A stretch of 64,000 nt of DNA from Helichrysum umbraculigerum (lineage: Eukaryota > Streptophyta > Magnoliopsida > Asterales > Asteraceae): the NCBI GenBank assembly GCA_949592205.1, contig CATIUR010000004.1:4033001-4097000 (forward strand), read 5' to 3'. The notes under the pieces are model-generated. The model saw only the letters and a list, made by a program, of their open reading frames with translations. It ran no database searches and was not told where the DNA came from. The translations under genes and the position numbers were made by a program. Below are positions 20,641 through 32,040 of the stretch, in pieces (the first letter of the stretch is position 1; every line of letters begins with the position of its first letter).

Positions 20641-22500
20641 GCATAATATGGTCATATTGTAACTCTTTCATATAATTTTATCAACATATAAGAAAGCGTC
20701 GTGTGCTCAGAATTTTTCTAGATGACCAAATTAAAATATGAGATTGTTAAATTTTTTGGTTTTCTCGAATTGGTTGTGTGTTACCGTTCATTTGAAATAC
20801 CTGTTCAAATCTTCTTTACCAAAAAAAAAAAAAAAATAAATAAAAAAAATACCCTGTTTGAAAATTATGGCTACGCCACTATTTTTGGTTCGTTCTATAT
20901 ATTAGTTCTTTATTAAGTCCGGACTTCGATAAGATTGGGCCATTATTAGTAAACAAAGTTTATCATGGTGTTCGATATATTGTTGCTTGGTTAAATTGGA
21001 AACGTCAAAATTTAGTTGGTCATATTCGTTTCGGGTAGTTTATTGTCCCTTAATGAATCTATGCTCCATATTCAGTTCACCGATGTTCTCTAGATTCATA
21101 ATATTTGCCCAAACGTTTCTTCTTCATAGGAGTTTTGGAGATCAAATCCGATCACGACTGTTTCTTAGGGTCTAATGTAATCTTTTGTTTTTCGTCGTAT
21201 GTGTGACTTATCTTGGTTGCTTTTGGTGATTCCTTGAGCCAAGTTTAATTAGTTCTTTGTGCGTTTTTTTTCTCCCATGTTTTGTTGGTACGAGCTTTTA
21301 TATAAGTGTGTGTCACATTTCTTTTAATAAACTTATACAGTAGTACTGTTAAAATATGCATCGACTATATCAATCTTTACTTGGATTTTAGCTTAGTTCT
21401 TGACATCTTGTTGAGTTTAACTATTTGTAGGGTCTAGAGGTGTCTAAACTCTAAAGCAAAGTTGAGGGCTGTTGATGTGCAAGTGCAGGCCTAGAAGGTG
21501 TGTATAGATCGTGCAAGAAGGTTGAAGGGTTCAACTGCTATATGGCTTTCTACAGGGTCTATTCCTGGCAATTCTATTTCATATATATACTAGTAACTAG
21601 TCTAATATCTGGGTTCGAGAACTTTTTAGTCGTACACACAAATAACGGTCTCATTTATTTTCTGTATAGTCTTCTCCCAAAGTTGGAGCGTTCATATTGT
21701 CTGTATTCTTATGGGATACTCTTTACATACCACCTTAATCTAATTTCATACAATTTTTTATATTAAAAAATAAAAAAAAAGTACAGAAAAGTATAAAAAA
21801 GTACAAAAAAGTAAGAGAAAGTGATTGAAAAAAATACAGAAAAAATACAGTAATGATTGTGTTTAAAATAAAAAATAAAAAAAGTGGTATGTTTAGTACA
21901 TCTCATTCTTATTCATCTCGTTGATGAGCAATTAGTCTGATAGTATACATGTTAATCTGATTGTCTTGGTATTGTATTCTTGTTGATTTGATTTGTAATC
22001 GTCTATTTTGTTGAGTATAACATTCGATAATTATTGTGTATCTTGAAAATGTAGTTCCGATTATGATTTTTTACAAGTACGTAGCAAATTAAGGTTAAGA
22101 AGAGTAGTTAGATTCTATATCACGCTTCTTACCAAGGATTTGATCCATATTTGGCGACGGAGTTCTCGCACTTTTTAGATTTATTTACGTCCGAATTTCG
22201 ATTCTTGTGACAAAAAGAAAAACATTCCGCATTTTGTTATGTAACTTCCAAATTTGAACCCAACCGAAACCCACGTGGCAGTTGACATTGGTTGAATCTT
22301 CTTCCCTTAATTAATTACTTTTCCACCTCCTAATCTAACCAACCAGTCATACACGTTGTTTCAAGCAGCCTGCTTTTAATTAATTTTATAATTCATTAAT
22401 TCGGCAGTGTTTCAAGACTTTAACAACTAACAAACTTTGATCTTCTATAAGTATAACTAGTCAATTTATGGAACCCCAACATTATTTCTTCGTCGTCCCA

Positions 22501-22530
22501 TTTCTTCTTCTTCTTCTTCTTCTTCTTCGA
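22501..22530 (+). repeat. (CTT)n tract in the PLD 5' leader
   Basis: About nine TTC/CTT units upstream of the phospholipase D start. CTT-rich leaders are common in plant genes and suggest that this is transcribed 5' UTR rather than coding sequence. Confidence 0.6.
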
Positions 22531-22840
22531 CATTTTGCGAGTCAACTTTATTTTACTCGGTCAAATTTTGTGGGTTTATCACCATACCTTCAACAACAAC
22601 CCATTTTCTCAATACATCGATCCATTATAACTATATACAGATCATCTTTCCCACTTGGATAGCCTTCGATCTACCTTGTAAATTTCCTGTTTGAAAGATT
22701 TAAATTCACCCACCACCTGTTTGATAATATGTCTCAATGAAGTGGGAAGTTGGAAAGACTTGATCTTGAGCAATCTTTGAAGTGGTTGGCAATCAGAGTT
22801 ATTTGAGTTGTTAAATTTGATTTTTGATTTAATTTGTAAG

Positions 22841-25800
22841 ATGGCAGAAGTGGGCTATGAAGGATCACAACATGGACAGAGTGTACAGGTTATTCCATTT
22901 AAGACTAATGCATCTCTCAAAGTACTATTGCTACATGGGAATTTAGATATTTGGGTTAAAGAGGCTAAAAACCTGCCAAACATGGATATGTTTCACAACA
23001 AATTAGAGAAAGTATTTGGGAGGATGCCTACATTTGGCGGAGGGAAAAACAAGCCCGAAGATGGGAAGCCTCCTAAGGTTACAAGTGACCCATATGTCAC
23101 GGTTTCAATAGCGAATGCTGTAATAGCAAGAACCTTTGTTATAAGTAATAGCGAGAACCCTGTTTGGATGCAACATTTTTATGTCCCTGTGGCACATTAT
23201 TCTGCTGAAGTGCAGTTTGTTGTAAAGGATAGTGATGTTGTAGGTTCACAGATCATGGGGGCTGTTGGTATACCAATTGAGCAATTAGCTTCGGGTTCAG
23301 TTGTTGAGGGTATGTTCCCAGTACTAAACGAAAGTGGGAAACCATGTAAACGTGGGGCTGTATTGACTCTATCGATTCAGTACATACCCATGATGAAAGT
23401 GCCTCTCGACCGGAATTTCAATGGTGTTTCTGGCACTTATTTTCCACTTAGGAGAGGAGGTAAAGTTACCCTTTATCAAGATGCTCATGTTGATGATGGT
23501 TACCTTCCAAGTATGCGTCTTGATGGTGGTTTAACGTATGCAAATGGAGATTGCTGGCATGATATTTGTGAATCGATAAAGCAGGCGCGTCGTTTGATTT
23601 ACATTACAGGATGGTCTGTGTTTCACAGTGTTCAGCTAGTGCGTAATGGGGCGGGTGCAAAAGACAGTTTTTTGGGGGATCTTTTGAAAGCCAAGTCTTC
23701 AGAAGGTGTAAGAGTCCTTCTCCTTGTATGGGATGATCCTACCTCTAGGAGCATTTTGGGAATAAAGACAGTAAGTATATGTTAGTTATCATACTTAATT
23801 CTTTTGTCAATTTTACGTATTACCTATTAAGTTGCGTATGTTCTGAACTAATGCAGCAAGGGGTCATGCAAACTAATGATGAAGAAACTCGACGTTTTTT
23901 CAAGCATTCTTCGGTAAAAGTACTTCTTTGCCCACGTTCTGCTGGAAAGGGACATAGCTGGGCCAAGAAACAGGTTATATTGCTATTAAGTTGTATAAGA
24001 ATTCATTCCTAATATCTTTGATTACTTTCCTTATAATGGGTGAATGAATCTGGATTACAGGAGGTTGAAACAATCTATACCCATCATCAGAAAACGGTTA
24101 TAGTAGATGCTGATGCTGGTAATTACCGAAGACGGATAATGGCATTCGTTGGAGGTCTTGATTTATGTGTGGGCCGCTATGATACTCCATCACATCCCAT
24201 TTTCAGTTCGTTACAAACTGTGCATAAAGATGACTATCACCAACCTAATTACATGGTATATACCGATCTCCTATTGCTTTTGAACTTTTAGGAAATAAGA
24301 GGTTCTATTTAGTTTCACTGGGAATTACATTATCATCATTCCGGTTAAACAGGGACCTACCACTGGTTGTCCTAGAGAACCATGGCATGATTTGCACAGT
24401 AGAATTGAAGGACCAGCTGCATACGATGTACTAAAAAACTTTGAGGAGAGATGGTTAAGGGCTTCAAAGCCAACTGGGATTCATAAAATGAAGAAATCTT
24501 CTGATGATTCATTACTCAAAATTGAAAGGATCCCTGACATAATAGGAATCGATGATGCTCATTGCACAAGTGACCAAGATCCCGAGGGTTGGCATGTTCA
24601 GGTATGTTAGCCCTTGTGCAATTTATTTACTTGTAGTGTATGGTTAAGTGTTTCTTTTTATTTTTTTCATTATTCTTGTATTAACAATGTGTAGGTGTTT
24701 CGTTCAATCGACTCAAATTCTGTTAAAGGTTTTCCTAAAGACCCCAGGGAAGCCACCAGCAAGGTAAGATCACTTTTACTTCCGGTTTTTCTATAGGTAA
24801 CATTTCACAGGTTGACCAGAAATACTTTCATCCAATCTTTCAAATGTTAATAAACAGTTAGTTTGTCAGATTTGATTTACAACTTATATTATTTGGAATA
24901 TCATCTAATTTGTATGAATATAATGATTTAGGAGGTTTTGTGCATTACAATATACTTTAGGTGACTTTTGTCCATTTGACACGCATCTTTAGAAGCTACT
25001 ATTTTTACACGTTTGACCCATTAGAAATGAAACATAAGATCTAATTGAATCCTTCAAATTGCCACCTCTGAGATTTCTTTATTTATGTTGTGGTTCGATA
25101 TCTAATATTTTACTCTATGTTAATTGCTACCTCTGAGATTTCTTTATTTATGCTGTGGGTCGATGTCTAATATTATACTCTACGTTATCAGAACTTGGTT
25201 TGTGGGAAGAATGTGCTTATAGACATGAGCATACATACTGCATATGTGAAGGCAATTCGTGCTGCTCAACATTTCATATATATTGAAAATCAATACTTTC
25301 TTGGTTCTTCATTTAACTGGAGTAATCACAAAACTTTGGGTAAGAAAACTATATGATGCAGGGCGTTATTTGCAATTTAACTATGATATTCGCATAATAC
25401 GCAAGAACGCGTGTGTATTTACAGGTGCAAACAATCTAATACCGATGGAAATTGCTCTAAAGATTGCGAATAAAATCAGAGCCAAAGAGAGGTTTGCCGC
25501 ATATATTGTGATTCCAATGTGGCCAGAGGGTAGTCCTACAAGTACTCCGACTCAAAGGATTCTCTTTTGGCAGGTACATTCAAAGCTATCATCTGAAATT
25601 GAATACTAGAGGTGGCAAATTGGCTGTGTTGGGTAATGGACTAGTGAGTCAATCCGGGTAATTATTGCACCATGTGAACTGGGGTGGGTCCGGTTGTATT
25701 GACCTAATAAACTTTTTTGTCCCAAGTTACCTCTTGTATTAATAATAGTTTTGTGTCAAATATGAGTATACATGATGAATCTTGTTTCTATGATAAACAA

Positions 25801-28472
25801 ATTATCTACATATATTGTTTTAGGATTCTTTATGCATTAAAAATACACTCTCAGCAACTTTTGACTGATCATTTGACCCATATTGTTAGCTATTTTTCCT
25901 TGATTTTACTCATTTTTACCTGGTAAGGATTAAACATAAGCTTAACCAACCCAGTCATAATTAATTGGGTAGAATTTGCAACCTCTTTTAGATATTTTAT
26001 CGACATTTAATAAATACATCTATACAAGATTTTCATTATTGCCCATTTTAACAGAATAAGACGATGCAAATGATGTATGAAGTGATTTACAAGGCTTTAC
26101 AAGAGGTTGGGCTTGAAAATGTGTACGAGCCTCAAGATTATCTGATATTCTTCTGTCTTGGCACTCGTGAGTCTTCCCATGGTGTGGAACTAATTCCAGA
26201 AGAGAAAGGGTCTAATACTGCAATTACCCCTCAAGTACGAAACATCTAATCTTTCTCATCAACTGTTCTATAAATCACAGTTTTCTTGATTTTCTTATAA
26301 CTAACACACATTGTTTTCCTATGACAAAGTTACTTACTAGGAAAAGTCGCCGTTTTATGATATATGTACACTCAAAAGGAATGATAGTGGATGATGAGTT
26401 TGTGATAATGGGATCTGCAAACATTAACCAACGTTCATTAGAAGGCTCTAGAGACACTGAAATCGCTATGGGTGCTTATCAGCCCTATCATACATGGGCT
26501 AAGAAACATTCTAGTCCGCACGGGCAGGTTTGGATTTATTTAATTTTATTAGAAATCGCTAATTGGATAGTCGAGCAGTTTGGGTAATGTGGAACAGGTC
26601 AAAATGGTTAATTGTTCTATACATGATAAAATTGGTCGGATCAGTATGAACAGAACACTTCTTTTCTTAAAAGAATTGAACTTTATTCTAATAACTTTAA
26701 CCCACATAATACGTGCGAAGTATATAATATAATGTATAAATTAGCTAAGAATGTTATTATTTTCCTATCAAATTAAGTCATTTGCTAAAATGATTAAGAG
26801 TGAGATCTACCCTTCTCTATTGAAAGCAAATGGTAAATGATAAGGGAATTTTATGTTTGACCAAATTATTCACGCCTAGTCAAATGTAAAATTCTTAATC
26901 ATAATTCATAACTTTCAATCCGTGAATTGAATAAATGACCAACTACCAGGAAAAAAAAGAAATTACCTCAAGCTGAAAAAGACTTTTGTAAACGAAGTTA
27001 TATAAAAGAGTGATGCTAAATACTTATTTTCTCTTTATTTTTATCAAGCATTTTACCAAGTGTAATGAAATCTTTTAACACATCTTTGTACCCACATTTG
27101 GCATGTTTCACGTGCCTAGAAATGTTTCATAGGATAGAGAATTAGGAAGATACAAGGTTTGTTAAAATCACCAAGCTAATGCTAATAGTGCTTAGAAATA
27201 TTATTAAAATTATGCCTACTTCCCTTGTTGAAAGTAATAATTGCAATAAGGCTTTTTGATAATAAGCACTACACTCCATTTAGATTAACATCAATCCTTC
27301 ATTGAGTTAATAACATAAAATGCTTATTAATCTGCTCATTTTCATCCAAAGTCAATAGTGGTAGTTGATATCATATATAACATTAACCATGCTTGCAGGG
27401 ATGCAATAATTACAATACACCAAAGTCGGTCTAAGAAAATTGATGAGAATAATAAGTTTTGTTATTCTACAAAATAAGTATACAACAGGTGTAGATGATG
27501 TTCCCTCTAATTCAAAGATTGATAAATATCATGGAACTGGACTATGAATCGATTAAATATGTACTTAAAATAGACAGTTTCCCTTCTTTAGCAAATCTGT
27601 TAAACTGCACATACTCAATTGCAAAACTTAAGAAGAGTAGGAATAATCTTTTGAATTATTAGATGATGACTAACAAGGAAATGAGTTGCAAGATTATGAG
27701 TTAAATAAAAACTTAGTGCATCTGTTGATGAAACTGTAGAAAGAAAAGTTATAGATGATTTTTCCAAGGTAGTAGCCTAATTGTTAGGACAGTTGATTAG
27801 TAATTTAAAAAATACTCATCAAATTTCAGCTCACAAGAATGTCGCAATTCATTAAATTAATTTATTTATTTAACTTATAAAAGAAATCCAAAATTCAAGA
27901 AATTGACACCTAGGATTGGGAGGGAAAATGAAAATTTTTGAATGATAACAGGGTGACGTGTGGCGAATGATGTAGTCTTCTAATAAATAGATTAGTGTAT
28001 TACTTATGATTACAGTTTATTTCTGTAACAATCTAATCTATTTGTTCTCTGTTTTTTATATAATATATATATAAAATAAATCTAATGGGTTGAGATTGCC
28101 ACATCTAATGTTTCATGCAAATTAAAACGAACTTGAAAAATGCTGCTTTGGTGTAACTTGTGCCATGATCACGTGCAGATATTTGGGTACAGGATGTCCC
28201 TTTGGTCTGAACATATTGGTGGGCTGGAGAGCACTTTTGAGAGACCTGAGAGCCTCGAATGTGTGAGAAGAGTCAGATCATTAAGTGAATCGAATTGGAA
28301 TCAGTATGCAGCCGTTGAAGTGACTGATATGAAGGCTCACCTTCTCAAGTACCCGGTAGAAGTTGATCGAACTGGTCAGGTGAAGTCTCTTCCTGGTTGT
28401 CCAAATTTCCCAGATATGGGTGGTAACATTGTGGGCACTTTTGTGGCCATTCAAGAAAACCTCACCATTTGA
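22841..28472 (+). CDS. Phospholipase D, beta/gamma type (C2-PLD), ten exons, 842 aa
   Basis: It hydrolyses membrane phospholipids to phosphatidic acid, a stress and membrane-traffic signal; beta/gamma forms depend on Ca2+ and PIP2. My exons are 22841-23770, 23857-23973, 24061-24255, 24353-24601, 24695-24763, 25192-25339, 25425-25573, 26055-26234, 26330-26527 and 28179-28472. All introns are GT..AG and the phases join without a stop. Domains: an N-terminal C2 domain (about residues 20-185, with VLLLHGNLDIW and SDPYVTVSI), then two HKD catalytic motifs, HQKTVIVD (His358, Lys360, Asp365) and HSKGMIVD (His693, Lys695, Asp700), with IENQYF between them and the conserved C-terminus GNIVGTFVAIQENLTI. 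The start chosen is MAEVGYEG; an in-frame ATG at 22808 would add 11 unlikely residues. The short N-terminus, without a proline-rich extension, is closer to gamma than to beta1. Intron 9 is unusually long (1651 bp). The gene appears intact. Confidence 0.95.
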
Positions 28473-28734
28473 AATTTTTTAAAAGTAACCCTTTTGTAGA
28501 TTTACATCCATGGGTTTGTTTGAGGGCCTTTTAAGTTATACTCCTGTACTCTGAAAAACAGTCCGGGCCAATATATGTACTAACTTTGATAATGATGATT
28601 CTATGTTGTTGACGTTATTTTGAAATACTATGGACGAGTATATCTTTTGGGATACTCGTCATATTTGACTACATGTATACTTTATTCAATACTTCCAAAG
28701 CTTTTTTATTTTATATCTTAGGTTATATATATAT
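28473..28734 (+). other. 3' UTR and downstream flank of the PLD gene
   Basis: Non-coding DNA after the PLD stop. No single polyadenylation signal can be assigned with confidence. The tract ends at a Helitron-like terminus. Confidence 0.4.
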
Positions 28735-28762
28735 ACCAGGTGAGGACCCACGGCAATGCGGG
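28735..28762 (-). mobile_element. Helitron-like 3' terminus on the minus strand
   Basis: On the minus strand an imperfect hairpin CCCGCATTGCCGTGGG (28762-28747) is followed by TCCTCAC and CTGGT, which fits hairpin + CTRR + T. The loop TTGC is the same as in the Helitron end at 53706, suggesting the same family. The 5' end, at higher coordinates, was not found. Confidence 0.45.
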
Positions 28763-29580
28763 TTGTGACATTTGAGTATATAAATTTTCCGATTCCACAT
28801 TGTGGGATTAATTTAACGGAAAAATAAAATTACAAGATTATTTGGAAAATTATGTAAGTATAATAAATGCAGGGTAGCATAATCAAAACCAGTGAGTACA
28901 ACGTAAGATTAAAGTTTAATTAACTACTAACAACAATTAATTGTAGGGGGTGAATACAACTTTTCAAGTTGAAAGTAATTTTATTGATTAATATTCAAAG
29001 AATACTTTACAACAATTACTGCTGAAGAATATAAGTACAAACTAATCTAAGTAATTGTTATTTGATGAAAAATTTAAATACAACAAGTCACTTAGCAAAG
29101 GGACATTGATAACTATCAGCGATCTCAATACAACTAGAGTATTGGAAGTAAAGTATCGGCACAAAGCTCAGACTGCTCAAGATCAAAGGTTGTATTTAAT
29201 GCATGAAGGTGTGTTCAATACAGTTGTTGAGTCAAGTATTTATAACCATAAATCCTCTGTATTGTTCATGGAACAATATCATTCACTGGTTGAACATTTG
29301 TCAAAGATTTGATAAATCTTTTTGAAGATATTAAATCTTTGACAACCTATTTTTGGGAAAGAGTTTTGCTTATATTAAAAAATCCTATAAACAGAAAAAG
29401 GTTGGCCGGATAAATCTTTACACGAAGAATATATGGCCAATATGCACCTTTATTGGTGAATCTTCTCTGGTACACGGGTATTGTCAGACCCGTGTACTTT
29501 GCAGGATAATAGCTATTGGATAATATAAGAACCACTATTAATCTTCCACTTCAATCAGTGATCTTCTATACAAACCAACG

Positions 29581-30340
29581 AAAAAACCCTAGTTTCTCCT
29601 CTAACGACGCTCCAGATTTTCCACCATCGCTATTCCTCATTCTCTGTCTCCGGCGACTATTCAGTCGCCGCCTGCCACACCATTGGTGCGAGTAATGGTT
29701 TCTTTCTCGATCGGAAACCTTCTCATCTTCCTATTTTGCAAAAAATTGCAAGTTAAGGTATGTTTATTCTTTTAAATTTTGCTTATTGTTTCTCTGTTGT
29801 TTAATTTAGTGTGGCTCTGTTTCTTAGTTGTTAAAAAAAAATCATAGCATTTGGACTTCTAAATGGCTAATAAACTGTTACTATATTAATGTGCATGCTT
29901 TTAGATTTCTATGCTTATTTATAGGTTCAGGGGATTTTATTTTGATATGGCACAAAAGTTTGTTACACTATTATGCTATTGGGGTGGCAAAATTTGTGAT
30001 GGACTGGAAGGTGTATTGTATAATAAGTCCCCGAGTAAAGGGATCAAGGTTCACTGTGGAATAAAGTTTGATGAGCTAATTAGTCGAATCTACCGTGCCA
30101 CATCTATTGATGAACAGCAACACCACATTAACTTAATTTGTAGATATCATATCCATCAGTTGGTATCGGGAAGGTGATAAAATACGTTCCTCTTCCCATT
30201 AAAGACAGAGATGATATTGATGTCATGTTTGATGTGCTTGATCTCCATCCCGAACTGAGTAACATTGAACTATATTTGAGGTTGAAGACAATGGACCAAA
30301 ACAACATAGGAGGATGGCATCTAGGTATAAAGCTTCAAGT
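29581..30340 (+). pseudogene. Mutator-like (MULE) transposase, 5' fragment with a frameshift
   Basis: A leader-like exon (about 29581-29757, ending AAG|GTATGT) is followed by an acceptor near 29924 and an ATG at 29947. The protein segment YWGGKICDGLEGV, then GIKVHCGIKFDELISRIY, then LICRYHI resembles the N-terminal region that precedes the catalytic part of plant MuDR/MULE transposases. Near 30173 the frame breaks; the adjacent frame continues IKYVPLPIKDRDDIDVMFDV and SNIELYLRL, the usual next block. A donor at about 30325 suggests that the next exon is missing. No catalytic DDE region is present. It may once have belonged to the Mutator-like element that starts at 30782, but that is not shown. 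Confidence 0.55.
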
Positions 30341-30781
30341 TATACATGATTTTTAAATTATTTACGCGGTTATAGCTTTTTACCAATCTTGTTTGTATGT
30401 AGAACTCAAGAATGTAGCCATGTGGTGATATAATGTGAACGTTTTAGTAATAGGAGAAAATTGTTGGTTATACTTTTATATAAAAAATAGTAGATTTAAA
30501 GCAATTTCAGTTAAAGAAAATAAAACTAAATAAAACAAGTTTCAAAACTAGTTCAATAGAAATTTACCCAAAAAAAAAACAAATTCATTTGAAAACATCT
30601 TATTAGTTAATACTTTTACAAAAACGCCATAATGGTAAAAACCCAGTAATATTTTATAAAGTTAGAGACACTTTCCAACTACTCCATTTTTCTCGTTCTT
30701 TATTGTTTCTCTTAAATTGAATAAGAAAAAAGAAAAATGGCTCGTTTTTTGTTTTATTGGGTTCTTATGTCGAATTATTTA

Positions 30782-31582
30782 GAGAAAATTACATAAATCG
30801 TCCTATAACTATATCTCAAATTTCACTGGCAGTTCTTTACAAAATTTAATTACACAAATCATCATTTATTTTGAAACTTGTTACGCTAATAGTCCTTTAT
30901 ACTAATGATCGTTAACTCTTCGTTAAAAAGGATCACACATGAATTTTTTATTTTTTTAGCAAAATATAAATTATAAATTTAAACTATGTATAGATACATT
31001 ATTAGCTACATAGAACATCATTTTTATTTTTTTCTACTAAAACATCAAAATTTTATAGTCCACCACCCAAGTTCACCACCATCTTTCACTGATCTTACAT
31101 TTGTGGCTTAAACATTACGAGTCACATATTTGTTTCTAGTTTTCAACGGCATTTTACTTTAAAGCTAAGGTTTTCATTTGAGATGTTTTTCGAGTAAGGA
31201 ATGGATGCAAAGAGAAGAGACGATGACTACCAAAGTCGTGACAAGATCAGATGAATGAGTGACGGAGGGTCCCCAGGTAGTGAAAGATGATAGTGGACTA
31301 TAACATTTGATGTTTCAGTGCAAAAAATGACCGAATTTGATGATAAATTTGCTAAATTATGTTAATAATGTATTTATACATATTCTAGAATTTATAATTT
31401 ATATTTTGCTAAAAAAACTAAAAGGATAAAAAAAAATATCATGAGTGGTCCTTTTTAACAACGATTAACGCTCGTTAATCTAAAGGACTATTAAGGTAAC
31501 GATGATAGATGTAATTAAATTTTGTAAATAACTTCCAGTGAAATTTGAGGTAGATATAAACAACGATTTATGTAATGCTCTC
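30782..31582. mobile_element. Non-autonomous Mutator-like element with ~250 bp terminal inverted repeats
   Basis: A perfect 9-bp target duplication AATTATTTA (30773-30781 and 31583-31591) brackets an 801-bp element that starts GAGAAAATTACATAAATCG and ends, inverted, GAGAGCATTACATAAATCG. The arms match over about 250 bp with moderate divergence (for example TCAAATTTCACTGG in both). A 9-bp duplication with long arms identifies Mutator. The ~250-bp centre has no clear reading frame. It lies about 450 bp upstream of the TNL start codon. Confidence 0.9.
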
Positions 31583-31591
31583 AATTATTTA

Positions 31592-32040
31592 TTCGTGGTT
31601 GACGACTTGATAAAAAAAAGTCTTCGTAGCTCAGCTAATGCCCTTCCTACTCACGGTTGATTTTCATCCACTCATAGCAGCCACCGCAATTCTTTCATTC
31701 ATACTTCAGTTTCTTCCAACTCTTCTTCACAGGTAGCAACTATTTTAGGCTTTGCTCTTTTCGACTTATAAGTTAAATTCATGCTAATTACCTTTTTCAT
31801 TGATTTTCGTTTTTGTGATTACATCTAGGTAACTGTTAAAAGAACTCGTTCTGTATTATACTATTAACGATCACGTTCATCCTTACTTTAGTTATGTTAT
31901 CTTAAGTAAAATGTTCAACGGTTTAAGTTTATCATTTGTTGTGAATATTAATTAATAGTAGTCAGATTAGATTGGAAATATTTGGGGAAAACTCCAATTG
32001 ACCTCTTCTACTTTTCCAATAGGCTCTCTCAACCAAGGCT
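31592..32040 (+). promoter_or_regulatory. TNL gene leader with a probable 5' UTR intron
   Basis: A CT-rich leader at about 31640-31733 ends in CACAG|GTAGCA, and an acceptor CCAATAG lies at 32022, eighteen bases before the ATG. This suggests a 5' UTR intron of roughly 290 bp, common in plant genes. The promoter would overlap or abut the Mutator-like element. No TATA box was assigned. Confidence 0.45.

Larger units (their letters stand above)
18853..22440. other. Gene-free region between the hAT MITE and the PLD gene
   Basis: No supportable gene. It holds a direct repeat pair and a Helitron-like end (19467-19911), a GATC-dense repeat (20130-20640) and A-rich tracts (about 20820-20850 and 21764-21890). 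Open frames such as 19080-19322 encode no family I recognise. Confidence 0.5.

Noticed and set aside
22468..22662. 64-residue open frame upstream of PLD
   Set aside because: Poly-Leu stretch comes from the CTT tract in the 5' leader; no PLD family N-terminus resembles it.
22808..22840. Alternative upstream start for PLD
   Set aside because: Adds MLNLIFDLICK, hydrophobic and unlike known PLD N-termini; the ATG at 22841 fits better.
28940..29312. Copia polyprotein fragment
   Set aside because: The GGGGGTGAATAC phrase recalled retrotransposon sequence, but the 85-residue frame shows no copia motif.
29458..29485. ACACGGGT...ACCCGTGT hairpin as a Helitron end
   Set aside because: No CTRR at the right distance on either strand.
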